Assembly: GCF_000516985.1 (NCBI RefSeq)
Contig: NW_006917096.1
Location: 2,217,606 to 2,281,605 of the forward strand
Direction of reading: 5' to 3'
DNA: 64,000 nucleotides
Origin: Pestalotiopsis fici W106-1
Lineage: Eukaryota; Ascomycota; Sordariomycetes; Amphisphaeriales; Sporocadaceae
Each line of letters opens with the position of its first letter. The first letter of the stretch is position 1. Below, in pieces: positions 1-11,463 of the stretch. The position numbers were made by a program, and so were the translations under genes. The notes below the pieces were generated by a model, which was not told the DNA's origin, did no database searches, and was given only the letters and a program-made list of their open reading frames with translations.

Positions 1-3000
1 AAAATTTATTCGTATATTATTATTATATTTTATTTAAAATTGCTAAATTAATGTTATTATTTTCCGGTTTAAATAAAAATATATTTAATAATATTATTAA
101 AAAGATAATTTCGAGTTTTTTTATCTTTTTATTTTTAATCGGGCTTAAAAATATATTAAAATTAATTAAATTTAAATTACCGGGCTTTAATAGCGTAATT
201 AAAAATATTTAATATTATTAATTAATTTTAGGAATATTATTATTAGTTTTTTTTAGTTTTTTAATTATATTTTTTTCGGTAAAATCGCTAATAATTAAAC
301 GCTATACCGCTTTTAAGTCTGTTTATTTTTTAATTTCCTTTATATTAATTGCCTTTTAGTTTTATATTTTTACGAATTTTAGAAATTCGTTAAGCTTGGC
401 TTTTAAAAATTCCCCGGGATTTAATAGATTTTTCCGGTAAATTTATAATTTATCGAAAATTACGTTTTTAACCCGGAATATTTTTTTTTCGCTAATACCT
501 AAATAAAATATATATTTAAAATATTATATCTTATTAAATACTTAATATATATTTTAAATAATAATTTATTTTGCTTATTTAGCATATTAGTGTTTTTTTT
601 TATAACGAAATATTTATATTTATATTTCCGAAAATAAATAATTTAAGGTAATTTTAATCTGGAGATTTTATTTTCCTAAATACGTTACCGTAATATTTTA
701 ATTAAAATTATTTTTCGCGGCTTTTTTTTAATATCGTATAATTTCGGCGTTTAATTATATAAATACGTCGTAATAGCTATAATATATTTTTATAACCGGA
801 ATAATAAATTTCCGGAAAATTATATCGCGCGTATTTTGCGTATAATTATATTATTTACCCGTTTTATTTTATAATTTTAATTTAAATTTTTTAAGGTAAA
901 CGGTTCGAATTTAATATTTTATTAGCGGTATTAATCGATTATTTTTAAGCGGTTTATTTTGCTATTTAAATAAATAAATTTAATTTTTTTTATAAATAAT
1001 AATTTAATTAATTATATTTATAAATAATAAAAAATTTTCGTTTTCGCTTCGAATTACCGCTATTAACGCTATTACGTAACTAATAATTTTATCGATAATA
1101 AATATTATTCGTTTAATTAGGAAATCTTTTTTATAATCCCTTTAGCTTTTAAATAAGTTTTCCTAATCGATATATAATTTCGAAAAAAATACTAGCTATT
1201 TATTAGGTACCGCCTATCGAAAAATTATTTTTAAAATTTTTGCTATTTTATATATATTATATTTATATATTACCGGTTTTTTTAGGCGGAATTTTAGCGA
1301 CGCTAAAATAAAGTTAGCTAAAGCCTTTTAGGAGGGGTATTTTATTTTTTTATGTTAAATCCTTATAATACCGCTTAATAAAAATTTCGGATTTCCCGAA
1401 AAACGGCTTTTAATCCTTTTTTCCGGATTATATAAAATTTTATTAATAATAATAAACGCCTTATTTTTTTAATTTAATATTATATAAATATTTAACGGCT
1501 TATATTTTAATACGTTAAAGCCGTAAATTATTTATATTTAAACTACCGGCTTTAATTCGTTATAAAATTAAATAAATTTATCGTTTCGGTTATTATAACA
1601 AAAACCTTATTTTTTTCGAAGCTTCGGTAGCGATATTAAGCTAAAATAAAAATTTAATATATAAGCTATATTAATTAGTCATATATTACCCTTTTTCGCT
1701 TATTTATATATAAAGCCGTTTTTCGTTTTTTAATATTATATTAATATATTTATTTTAATATTAATTATATTTTATTTATTAATTAAAACCCTAATATTCC
1801 TTATAAAAATATATTGCGAATTTGCCGTAATTTTAAAATTAATAAATTTATAAAAATTATTATATATATAAAAAATAGCCTTTATATTAGCGATAAACGA
1901 ATTTTTTAAAAAATAATTAAGTATATTAATTATATTTATAAAGCTATATTGCGTTTTTAATTTTATTTAATTATACCTTTTAAGCTCCTTTTTTATTTTA
2001 AATATATTATCGGACCACTTTTTTACGTAATTTTATTCGAACGGATTTTTTGCCGTTTTTTCGCATAAAGCCTAAATTTTTATTATATTAGCCCGAAATT
2101 TTTTTTTTTTATATTCCGGTTAAAAATTTTTTATTTTTTTAAATTAAAAACTTTACGGTTATTCCGGATAAGGAAATAATTGCGTTAATAATACCTAATT
2201 GCCTTATAGGCAACGCATTAAAAATTATTTCGGGAAGGTTTTTTATATTTATTTTTTTTAGGTTTTAGTTTAGGCTTAAATTTCGATTTTAATTCTTTTT
2301 CCGTTTTCGGCTTTTTAATTAATAATAAATCGTTTTAATTCTTTTAATCCGAATTTCGTTAATTAAAAATTACTAAATTTGCTAAATAATAATCGGCTAT
2401 AGCGATTAATCGAATATTTTTCCGTTTCGTAGGTTTTGCTTTATTTTATATTATATAGTTTTATTTTTTATATTTTTTTTATAAATCGTTTATAGCTTTA
2501 TAATAAAATTACGTCGATTTTAATATAATTTGCTTTATATAAGCCTTTTATATCATTTACGGAATAGGCGTAGCTTATTTTAGGCCGAATTTAGCCTTTT
2601 AATTTATTAATTTAGTCGAAAATATTTTTTTAAAATTTAAAATATATTAAATAAATTTTATCCTTTAGGTTTAAAATCCGTAAATAGGCTATTTTTTAAA
2701 AACCTTTTTTTTATAAATTTTTTATATATATTTTTAACGATTCGTTTATTTTTATTTTTAATAAATTAAAACGCCGCTTATAATGCTAATATTTAGCTAT
2801 ATAATAATTTTTTTTTATTAATATAATATAAAAATATAATATTATAATTTATCGGATATACGCGCAAGCTTTTTTAATAGCTATTTTTTTATTATTATAT
2901 ATAATAAAAATAGCGTTAAAAATTAATATTTAGGTTTAATTTAGGTTTCCGCCGTTCGGTCCTTAGGAAATCGTAAATTAAAAAATTAGTTATTTTTAAT

Positions 3001-3363
3001 TATCGGGATTTAATAACTTTTAGGCTAATAGCGTTATAAATTAACGCAATTAGGCCTTTTATTTATAATATTAATTTCGGGAAAAAAATATAACGTTCGC
3101 CTTAAAAAAGGTCGCTATTTAATTGCCGGTAAATTATTATAAACTCCTAATTTGCTTTTTTTTTTATAATTAAAAAGTTATAATATTTTCCCTTTTTATA
3201 TTAATCTAAAATTTTATTAAAATATTAATGCAAACCGGGCTTATAATTATTAAATAATTAGATAGCTGCAGAATAAATAGGGGGTCGATGTATATATATT
3301 AATATAATTTAATAATTTATATAAAGGGCTATTTCTAAAAGGTTTTATAGTATTCCTATTATG
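1..3363 (-). repeat. RIP-decayed repeat, left end outside the window
   Basis: The block is extremely AT-rich and has no open reading frame of useful length. C:G pairs survive mainly in CG, CC and GG contexts, as expected after repeat-induced point mutation, which attacks CpA. The + strand is T-rich and the - strand A-rich, the mirror of the Copia element at 53,545-58,802, so coding strand is probably -. Decay fades out between about 3,240 and 3,363, where base composition becomes normal. The segment ending in TGCA near 3,363 could be the outer end of an LTR on the - strand, but with no second copy in the window this cannot be tested. I could not identify the family. Confidence 0.7.
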
Positions 3364-4857
3364 CAAGGTTTTTATTAGCTGCGTGGCAGCTGGTACTTCC
3401 CCGTAGTGCCATAGTTCAATAGCTGGCTAGCTCGGTGGCGCCTGTGCAGGGCTCAGTGGCTATTATGTAATTTAGGTGAAGCCAAGGCAACGAAGTAGAC
3501 ATAAATAATTTCATGGCAGATGAAGTAGAGGACGAGATGAGATTGCAATTGGCCGGAAACGTTTACTATAATTTTGGCATTTTCCTATACAAGATGTTTC
3601 CTTTTTTGGCACCTCATGGGGAGTTGACCGGATTTCACGTACAAACGCACAGACAAACAGAGCAATGCCACCATTTGCCGGAGTCAGAATGAATTGGCGA
3701 AACAACTAGCTACAATGTAAAAAGTCGTGCCTTTGGGTTCTTCTTTGTGCAGTTTTTCGGCGATGATGGGGGCTAACAATCGTTACTAAAACTTGATTAC
3801 ACTGCAATTTTACCTCTCGCAAAGGGTCGCTCGACCAGCCCTATACAATGTAGAATTGAGAAGCCCAACCAACAGGACCGTATTTTTTTTACCTTAGATG
3901 GGGCCTCTCAATTGGCTCGGCTGGCGGTATGCATAATAGCGGGCCGCTTTCTGAGACACGCACACACACCAGATTTCACTGCAATTTTAACCCTCACAAA
4001 GGGTTGCTAGACCATGTAGTATGTACATATGAAGCTCCTTTGGGGGCATTGCAGCTACTGGCGCTAGTTCCAATGTTGATGCCCGCAGCCCCGCCAACTT
4101 ACTATTTCTCCATGTCACTTGTGCTCCCACCACTAAGGCTCTAAAGCGCTTCACTGAGCAACGACGACTTCGCTCAGAGCAGGCGCAATATCTGCTGCTA
4201 CTCTTTATTGGCTCTCACAATTGGAAGGAGCACATGCGATTGATGCCTTGGGGCCATGGTGCGCTAGTACTGGATTTAGACATGACATGTGCTGAGCAGC
4301 ATGACTTTTCGCGTCTTCTTTGTCAAGAACAGCGTTCTGGTCTCTCCGCGCTTTTGCTAGCTGTCATGTGCACCATCTTGACTTTGCTATAGGGACGCAC
4401 GTTTTGCCCTTCGCCATATTTCCTGATCAATATTTCATACCCAACTCTCAAGTTTGCAATGATTTTGTTCTTCATACGCGCAAGCACATGCAATGGGATG
4501 ATTGTTGTCTTTTAAGAAATTTTCTCTATTGCTGATATATAAATGTTCTTTGACATTTGCCCCGCCGATGTATTACTTGGAATGGAAGAAATCGTGGTCT
4601 CTGGATTGCCTTCCTCTTGTAGCTGTAGCGATTGGGCCCGGAAGCGCTGTCGTAATTGCCTGGAATTGGAGAAAAGAGATTTATATACGTGCAAGTCAAC
4701 ATAAAGTGTTTCGCCTGTCCGGGACCAGAAAAAGTGTATTTTCAGATCAAGTCGCTTGCATGTTGACAAATTTCAAAGACTTTCTCGTTCAATTCTGTAG
4801 TTTGATCAGATTATATAGCAATAAATTTTATTCCACTAACAACGTGAAAGATACTAT
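3364..4857. other. intergenic, no gene supported
   Basis: Composition is normal again. Short open frames exist on both strands but none has a recognisable motif, credible start context or splice pattern. The right end probably holds the 3' UTR of the propeller gene that stops at 4,858. Confidence 0.5.
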
Positions 4858-6894
4858 CTACTCAAAGAATGATCGAGGAATATACTGAGGCATGGAGTCT
4901 TCCCACATGCTGTCCGTCAGTGCCGTCTTGTTCGATCCATCCGCATTCATGATGATGATCTGGCCATAGGGCTGAAATGTATTGTCATACAAAGGACTTT
5001 CATCGCGGAAGCCGTGCATGCCGCTGTTGTACATGATGCGGCCGTCCGGCGCCCAGACAGCATGGGCGTCATTAGCATGCGACTCGGTAAGAATCTTGAG
5101 ATCCGTCCCATCTGGCTTGATCGTGGCGATGTCGTAACGATCATCGTACCATCGGTTGCCGTAATCTTGGGTCCAATTGGTCTGGCGAGCAAACACTATG
5201 AGTTCACCATCAGGCGACCAGCCCGGAGTGTTATCCCAGCCGTTGGTGATTTGCGTCGTGTTGCCCGTCTCCATGTCCATGACATGCAAACCGAGAGGCC
5301 CATTCTCACCATCCCAGAGCCGGAAAACGAGTTTTGTGCCATCTGGAGAAAAGGAAGGGAAACCGGCATTAAAAGTGCCGTCGGTAATGTTTTCGTAGGA
5401 AGAACCGTCGGCTTGAAACAGGTACAGTGCGCCGGGGCTGGACGCGCGACCGGCAAACCAGGTGCCATACCCTACCGCCAGTTGCGATCCGTCGCTGCTC
5501 CAACTAGGCTGGAATGCACCGCCCGTACCGAAACCCGTGCTCACTCCACCGACGATGTGTACGTCAAAGGCGGTCACGAGGTCACTATAGTCAGCATCGG
5601 TAATGACGACCGACGACGACGCATTGAGCAGTTGCTTCTGGGTAGTAGCCAGGCGTTGGGTGGCATTGTTCCATTGCGGAAAGACGTCCATGAAACGGTA
5701 TTCGTATTCGTGATCCCAGCTGAAAAGGGGCTTTTCTGCTGGGCGCTGAGTCCAGTCGTAGACTTCGTATACAACCTTGGAGCCATCTGGCGACCAAGTG
5801 GGGTTGCGTAGTGTGCCATTGAAGAAGGCATGTGTGGCATCAGACGTGGTATAGTTGACTCCAGGCTGCTGGCCAGACTTTACATTATAACCAACAGTGG
5901 TGCTGTTGCCAATAAAGTATCCTGCAACGACCAAGGAGTTGCCGAATGTGTGCTGGGTGACATCACTCCCAGTTGCCACATCGACACTGAATAGCTGCGA
6001 GACAACGCCCGTGTTTCCACCGCGCGAGATGCCGTGCGCATTGTAGGTATCTTCAGTAGTCAAGTTATAGTAGATCAGTCGGTTTCCATCTGGCGACCAT
6101 TGGGGGCTACCAAGACAATAGCCAGGCTGTCCAACAACCTTGCGAAAGTCGGTTCCATTCGGCCTCACGACATAGAGGGACAAGGTCTGGGTGTGTTCCC
6201 AACCAACACCATCGCTATGGCCCGTCCAATCCGTGTTGACGTCGGAGCTCAGGGCAATCCACTCGCCATCCGGTGACCAGGAGGGCCGGAAGAAGCCATG
6301 GGGGCTGGCAAAGTCACCAATCGTCTCATCGCTGCCAGTCACGTTGACTGACGTACCCGTGGACAGGTTCAGCACAAAGACATTGGCAGTCGAGTTAATG
6401 GCGGTAGAGACATATGCGAGCTTTGTGCCATCGGGCGACAAAGCTCCCGCATCTTCAAACGAGTCGCCGGCAACGAGAGTTTCTAGGCCAGTGCCGTCTG
6501 ACTTGACGCGATACACATCGGACTGGCCATCGGCTCGACGTTCACTGCTAAAGACAATCCACTCGCCGTCGGCCGACCAGGTAGCATGAAAGTCGAATGG
6601 GGCAGACTGATCACCCAATAACTTGGCGGCATCGGTGCCGTCCGCATTGGCAATCCACAATTCCGAGCCAGAAGGACCGATGCGGTTCATGTACATGACC
6701 CCGAGCTTGTCGGCAGGCGGCGGAGTTCGCTTGATCTTCTTGTCGGTTGTGCTGGCCCCATTGATAGCATCTTTGGAGAGTTTGGCAGCGTAGGGGCAAT
6801 CACGCTGGGCAGCCTTTTGCTCGGCGTAGGGACATGTCGCTGCCAAACCAGTGCCGGCGGCGAAGCCAGCCACAAGAATGGTGAGGAATCGCAT
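4858..6894 (-). CDS. secreted TolB-like (PD40) beta-propeller protein
   Basis: Intronless, 678 residues. The start chosen is the ATG at 6,894; the frame extends two codons upstream only through TTG. Residues 1-18 form a signal peptide (MRFLTILVAGFAAGTGLA), so the protein enters the secretory route. Two CPYA motifs follow closely (TCPYAEQ and DCPYAAK). The rest carries at least nine PD40 blade motifs of the type WSPDG (WSADGEW, LSPDGTK, WSPDGEW, WSPDGNR, WSPDGSK, WSSDGSQ, FSPDGTK, WSPDGEL, WAPDGRI) and many N-glycosylation sequons. The family is the WD40-like TolB propeller, normally a binding or scaffold fold. No peptidase domain is visible, so an enzymatic role is not supported. The ligand is unknown. 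Confidence 0.88.
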   Translation of the reverse strand: MRFLTILVAGFAAGTGLAATCPYAEQKAAQRDCPYAAKLSKDAINGASTTDKKIKRTPPPADKLGVMYMNRIGPSGSELWIANADGTDAAKLLGDQSAPFDFHATWSADGEWIVFSSERRADGQSDVYRVKSDGTGLETLVAGDSFEDAGALSPDGTKLAYVSTAINSTANVFVLNLSTGTSVNVTGSDETIGDFASPHGFFRPSWSPDGEWIALSSDVNTDWTGHSDGVGWEHTQTLSLYVVRPNGTDFRKVVGQPGYCLGSPQWSPDGNRLIYYNLTTEDTYNAHGISRGGNTGVVSQLFSVDVATGSDVTQHTFGNSLVVAGYFIGNSTTVGYNVKSGQQPGVNYTTSDATHAFFNGTLRNPTWSPDGSKVVYEVYDWTQRPAEKPLFSWDHEYEYRFMDVFPQWNNATQRLATTQKQLLNASSSVVITDADYSDLVTAFDVHIVGGVSTGFGTGGAFQPSWSSDGSQLAVGYGTWFAGRASSPGALYLFQADGSSYENITDGTFNAGFPSFSPDGTKLVFRLWDGENGPLGLHVMDMETGNTTQITNGWDNTPGWSPDGELIVFARQTNWTQDYGNRWYDDRYDIATIKPDGTDLKILTESHANDAHAVWAPDGRIMYNSGMHGFRDESPLYDNTFQPYGQIIIMNADGSNKTALTDSMWEDSMPQYIPRSFFE

Positions 6895-8506
6895 TTTCAC
6901 CAATGTTGCCTCTCCAATTGAGTTGGAGTATGCTTTGGGAAATTCTCAGACTGCTGGAGGCTCATGATGTTGTGTAACTGTGTGTGAATAGTGTTATATT
7001 TAACCATAATCTATATCTCCGAATCCGACTACGTCCGAACGAGAGATGTGCCAAGATTTATCGTTATATTCTATACTAGCCCAAGCTAGTTTTCGGAGAG
7101 GAAGGTAGCAGCAAGCCAAGAGTTTTAGCACCCTGGTATAGCCAACGGCTTCGGCAGTGCAACTGCTTGGGGGTGGGTCCATTGAGATTGTAAATCCGAA
7201 CATGTTTGTGGCGAGCGAGTGAAACTAGCCCAATTGAAAAGCTGGAGATGATTGCCCCGGATATCATGTCAGTGCGCGGAAGAATCTATCCTAATCAACA
7301 ATGCTGGTACCTCGCGGAGACAGTCAACGGGTAATTAAATGAAACAATCCGAGTTCCGATTCATACTCCACACGTGGACCTATGAACGAAATGTTGTGAA
7401 TCTCCTTTGGCTACTCCAGCCACTTTTAGGTAATCGAGTTACTTTGCTTTCAATAAGGAGACGTCCAGTATAGATCGTTTCAGAAGCCGACAGGTTCGTC
7501 CAAAGTTCAAAGTCACTAGCACGTAGGGGGCGGACGGTAGCACTGATCCCTGATCACGGCGCGGACCCTAGACCGGGGAGCTAACGGGATCATATCTGTT
7601 CATGCATAAACGAAAAGAAATAACAAATTGACTGCAATACCTAGTATTTCGATGCTCCAATTAGGTATGGTGTCAGATCAAACAGTACAATCCCAGCTGG
7701 CCAAGTCGTCGGCTTTCCGAGATACTTTCGCAATACCGACGAGTGTAACTAAATTGCTGGATGCGGCTAGTTGGCGCGTGGGGGGAGTAGCCCGCATACT
7801 TGAATAAGCTGATCTCTAAAGCGTGCACTTATTCCAAATCTGGTCAAGTTGGATATTATGGTATATATTATTGATGGTTGTTTACTTGTTTTATCATTTC
7901 ATCAGTCTCAACCAAAAGATTTGAAATGAACGAAAATAGCATCTATACGTATGTAAGTAAAGGGTAAGGAACCCAGGGGCCAGAAGGCGTCCTGCTCCCC
8001 TTTATATAACCTTGGCTAGCCCTAGCGGCCGTCTGCACCGAAAACAAAACCCCTTCTACTCTCTCCAGTACATCATACCCGGCCCGGGAGAGATGATTCA
8101 ACTCTGTCTGGCCGTGGAGTCATAGTCCAATCTGGACCAAGCACCATTCTTCCCAGATCAGAAGTGCACCAGACCACGTCAAAAAGCATAGATTTCCTCG
8201 TCCATCGCATGTACACAAAAATGGCCTGAAAATTGGAAATCTTTTCAAGATGTCTAATCAATCGGCTATATGTAGATAGAATTATACGGTCAATTTCCTG
8301 ACTTGGACCGATGGCCCAGGAAGAGCGCTAAATGGAGCGCTGCAATCAGGATTGGAGGGGAAAGCTCCCACTATATTTACACTACTACGATACCTAATAG
8401 TGCGGGCCGCGTCCAGCCGCGCCATTCCAACAAACCTCCCGAAGCGTTCCAAGCTCATGCGGCGCCAATATATTGAAAGGCAGTGCTCTGAGCAGGGTGT
8501 GCTCAA
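6895..8506. other. intergenic, probable promoter of the propeller gene
   Basis: The part next to 6,895 should hold the promoter and 5' UTR of the propeller gene. No gene, tRNA or repeat is evident in the remainder; the short open frames look random. Confidence 0.4.
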
Positions 8507-9595
8507 TCAAGCCTTCTTCACAAGCACGCCCTGAATTCTAGGCAAGCAACTAACCAGATCCTCGGGTGCCTCAATCTCATCCGGATTCTCCCATTCTCCA
8601 GCGTCAAGAATGTCGGCCAACACATCCCGGTTCAGTCGACAACCGACAAAGGTACTCCAGCCAGGATTGAGGATAGCTACATATGTGCACATGTTAGCTC
8701 AGGCAAACACAGCCCTCTTTGCTTGCTTCATTACAGTGAATAGGTTCGTACCTTGCTCAGCCATGGTAAGGCGACTCTTGCTCCATCCGTGTTCCCAAAA
8801 GATAAACTTTCCGCCGGGTTTGAGGAGCTTCCACACCTCCTTCATGACCGACTTGGGATCCTGCACGGCACACAGGACCTGGATGGACAAGACGCTGTCC
8901 AAGCTGCCCTCACTGATTCCCACGCTCCTCAATTTGTCACTGTCCTCAATGTTTGCAGCTACAAGCTTGTACTTGTCACGGATATTATGCTTGTCCAACT
9001 TGGCATTGATCTCGTTCTCATAACATAGGTTGGGCTCGACACCTGCAAAGATTCACATGTCAGCACATTTGTCGTAATGAAAAAGGTAGGATTAGGACAG
9101 TGTGGAAAAGTTTGCGGGAGAGAAATGATTGGCACTCTTGGTCATCCTCACCATAGACATAACTGACGCGCGACATGTCAAAACGATGCAGCTGATTGCC
9201 CGACCCGGGACCTAGCTCGAGGACCACGCCACTCGCGGCTTGTACGAGCGAAGGGACAACAGTGGTATCCTCGAACGCGATGAAGCCACTAGCTACACAT
9301 TATCCGTCAGTTCAATCCCGCCGACAGCAATGGGCCTAATGACAAATGAGGGCAATCGGGATTACAGGTTGTGCAGAACAGCTTGGCCATGGCGGCATCG
9401 CGGATTTGTTGCACGTGCAAAAGTGCACCGAGACCGTCTTGACGAAGAGCATCTTTAAGAGCTTCCCAATGTACTGCAAAGAAGACGATTTAGTAGAGCT
9501 GTTACCATTATGGATTGGATATACATACGCCCAATTGAGAACCAAATCATTCCACATATACGGGAAAAGGCAGCAAGCCGGGGACTCTGAGCCAT
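8507..9595 (-). CDS. SAM-dependent methyltransferase, METTL7-like
   Basis: Five exons: 9595-9529, 9473-9366, 9292-9152, 9042-8752 and 8676-8507, giving 258 residues. All introns are GT-AG and keep the frame. The SAM-binding motif I is LELGPGSGNQ at about residues 83-92, followed by an acidic post-I segment (VEPN) and motif III-like LLKPGGKFIFWEH. This is a class I Rossmann methyltransferase. The C-terminal ILNPGWSTFVGCRLNRD block resembles the METTL7/UbiE-like subgroup, where a GC motif precedes the last strands. The substrate cannot be predicted. There is no strong N-terminal membrane anchor, though residues 8-22 are moderately hydrophobic. The gene stands alone, with no obvious partner. Confidence 0.8.
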
Positions 9596-10291
9596 GATTG
9601 TCTATATGCGACAGTACCGGATATAGAAAGAACAATTGATGTTTCTAGATGAGTAAGTGGGATACTAGAATAAGCTGGCAAAAGGTAGAATAAAATAATA
9701 CTTGTCACTATTACAAGTTGTAGCGAATTTTGTTGTCGGATATATGAGATATAGGTACGGATCGGACACAACTGATCAGGGCTTTGTGTAAATAGAAGAA
9801 AAGAAATATTGGCATGGTAAGCGGCCGGTCGATATTGGGTAGTAGGCCACTGATCCGACCGGTGCGCTCCGGCGCCAAGCCCAGGTAATCGGTCGCTTAG
9901 GTGCTTGGATATCGAGCTATGGCTGTGCCACAATTGCTGCAGAGTCGGGGTGCCCTAGATAAGTCAGCATGCCATTGGCGCGAACAAGGGTAACTCCATG
10001 CGTGATACCCCTCACATTAGGGCAGACACTGTTTGGTAAACGTGACCTGGAAGCTTTGCCTTTGCGCATACCAAGTACATATTAACCGGTACCTGCAGCA
10101 CATCTGTTGCTACGCTAGCTGGACCAGCTCTAAATGGCAGACGAGCTAAACGGCGGCGGTGGTGGATGATAATAATCTTGTTGGCAGTCAAGACTCTTGT
10201 ATATTAGCTATCTCTTCTTGGTATCATAATGCATTAACGAAGCTCAAACTTCAAGATCTTGAGGCCTTTTAGAAAGACATGAACCATTTTC
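9596..10291. other. intergenic, no gene supported
   Basis: It holds the upstream region of the methyltransferase and the downstream region of the membrane-protein gene. An open frame on the - strand at 9,547-9,933 overlaps the methyltransferase start and has no recognisable content. Confidence 0.4.
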
Positions 10292-11463
10292 CTAGTATGG
10301 ACCATGGCTTGCAGGCTTTGGCGCCTCGGCCGACATTTCCACCGGAACACTATCGGCTGACAGTTGCTGTGGAACCTGGTGATACGCGGGTGCGGCGTAA
10401 TTGTGGGAGGCATATTGTTGGTCCTTGTATGGCTGGCCGTATGGTTGAGCAATCGAGGAAGCATCCATTTGGGAGACCATTACCGGCTGCCCTGACCAAT
10501 TCGCGCTGTTGGGACTCCCTAGCTCGCTGAGATGCCCTGCCTGCCCTGCCTCCCCTTGTCCTGCTGCGTTCCTTGCTCTCCGTCGTGAGAGAAAGAAGAA
10601 GACGATCGAGCCTATAAAGAGAATTGCTGCAAGGGATACTCCAACACCCAATCCGACCTTGGCACCAGTGCTCAGCTCAGATGACGACGATGACGATGAC
10701 GATGAACCAGCAGCCGCTGCGGCGGTCGATGTACCGGTTTCGCTAGGCACCGAAGCGACTGTACCCGATGATGCTGTGGAAGTTGAAGTTGAAGCACCAC
10801 TTGTTGACACGAATGCCGGGTCATCCGCTTGTCTGAGGAACATGTTAGCTATACTGAGTTCGGAACTGGGGGCAATCTCATTGGCAATGACCTTTGCACT
10901 ATCACACCATAAGCATTGATCATGTATTCGTCCTGGGATATTGTTGTGGTGATTGTGGCCGTATCAATTGGATAACTTGTGGTCGAGTCTCCGGTAATGG
11001 TCTCGTAGCTGACGCTCAAGACAGTGAGAACGCTTTCCGAAGTTACGAGAGAGGTACATCCATAGATATTGTCTCCTCGGTTTTGATAACAGACATATCC
11101 GCTATTCAAGAGCATGTCAGCCATTGCTCACAAATCCATTGTCTTTCTCAGGTTGGCGGTCTGGTCTTACGTTGGGCAGCACGTGGCTAGTGTCGTGACA
11201 GCGCTGTCTGTTGTCAGGGATGCGGAGCAGGCAGGTGTATAACCAGACGGGCAAACACCTGGCGAGTAGTAATACTGGGGCGCTCGTGTGTATCCTCCCG
11301 GCATACAAGAAGAAGTCAAGTAGTCGGTCTCAATCGCTCCCAAGGCAAACCATCCTGTTTCATGCAACGGATTGATAGCAAAGTGGATGCTGTTACACGT
11401 TGCCCCGATCGGTGTGTAGGTCGACGTCAGAGCACCGAGCAGAGTCATGGGCGTAGTAGTCAT
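10292..11463 (-). CDS. Ser/Thr-rich single-pass membrane protein, function unknown
   Basis: Three exons (11463-11171, 11101-10892, 10832-10292) give 347 residues. The start is the ATG at 11,463; the frame is open upstream to a TTG at 11,577, so an extra 5' exon cannot be excluded. The N-terminal part has the Cys-containing pattern YYSPGVCPSGYTPAC then TCCPTGYVCYQN, seen in a common fungal family. Then come a low-complexity Ser/Thr/Ala stalk including a run of nine Ser, one transmembrane segment (VGLGVGVSLAAILFIGSIVFFFL) with an RRRAR stop-transfer signal, and a Pro/Gln/Tyr-rich tail of about 95 residues. The architecture resembles fungal cell-surface sensors in outline, but no WSC domain is present, so a sensor role is inference only. 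Confidence 0.75.

Noticed and set aside
5014..5811. Long + strand frame of 265 codons
   Set aside because: It is antisense to the propeller gene, whose blade repeats and signal peptide are clear; the + frame has no motif.
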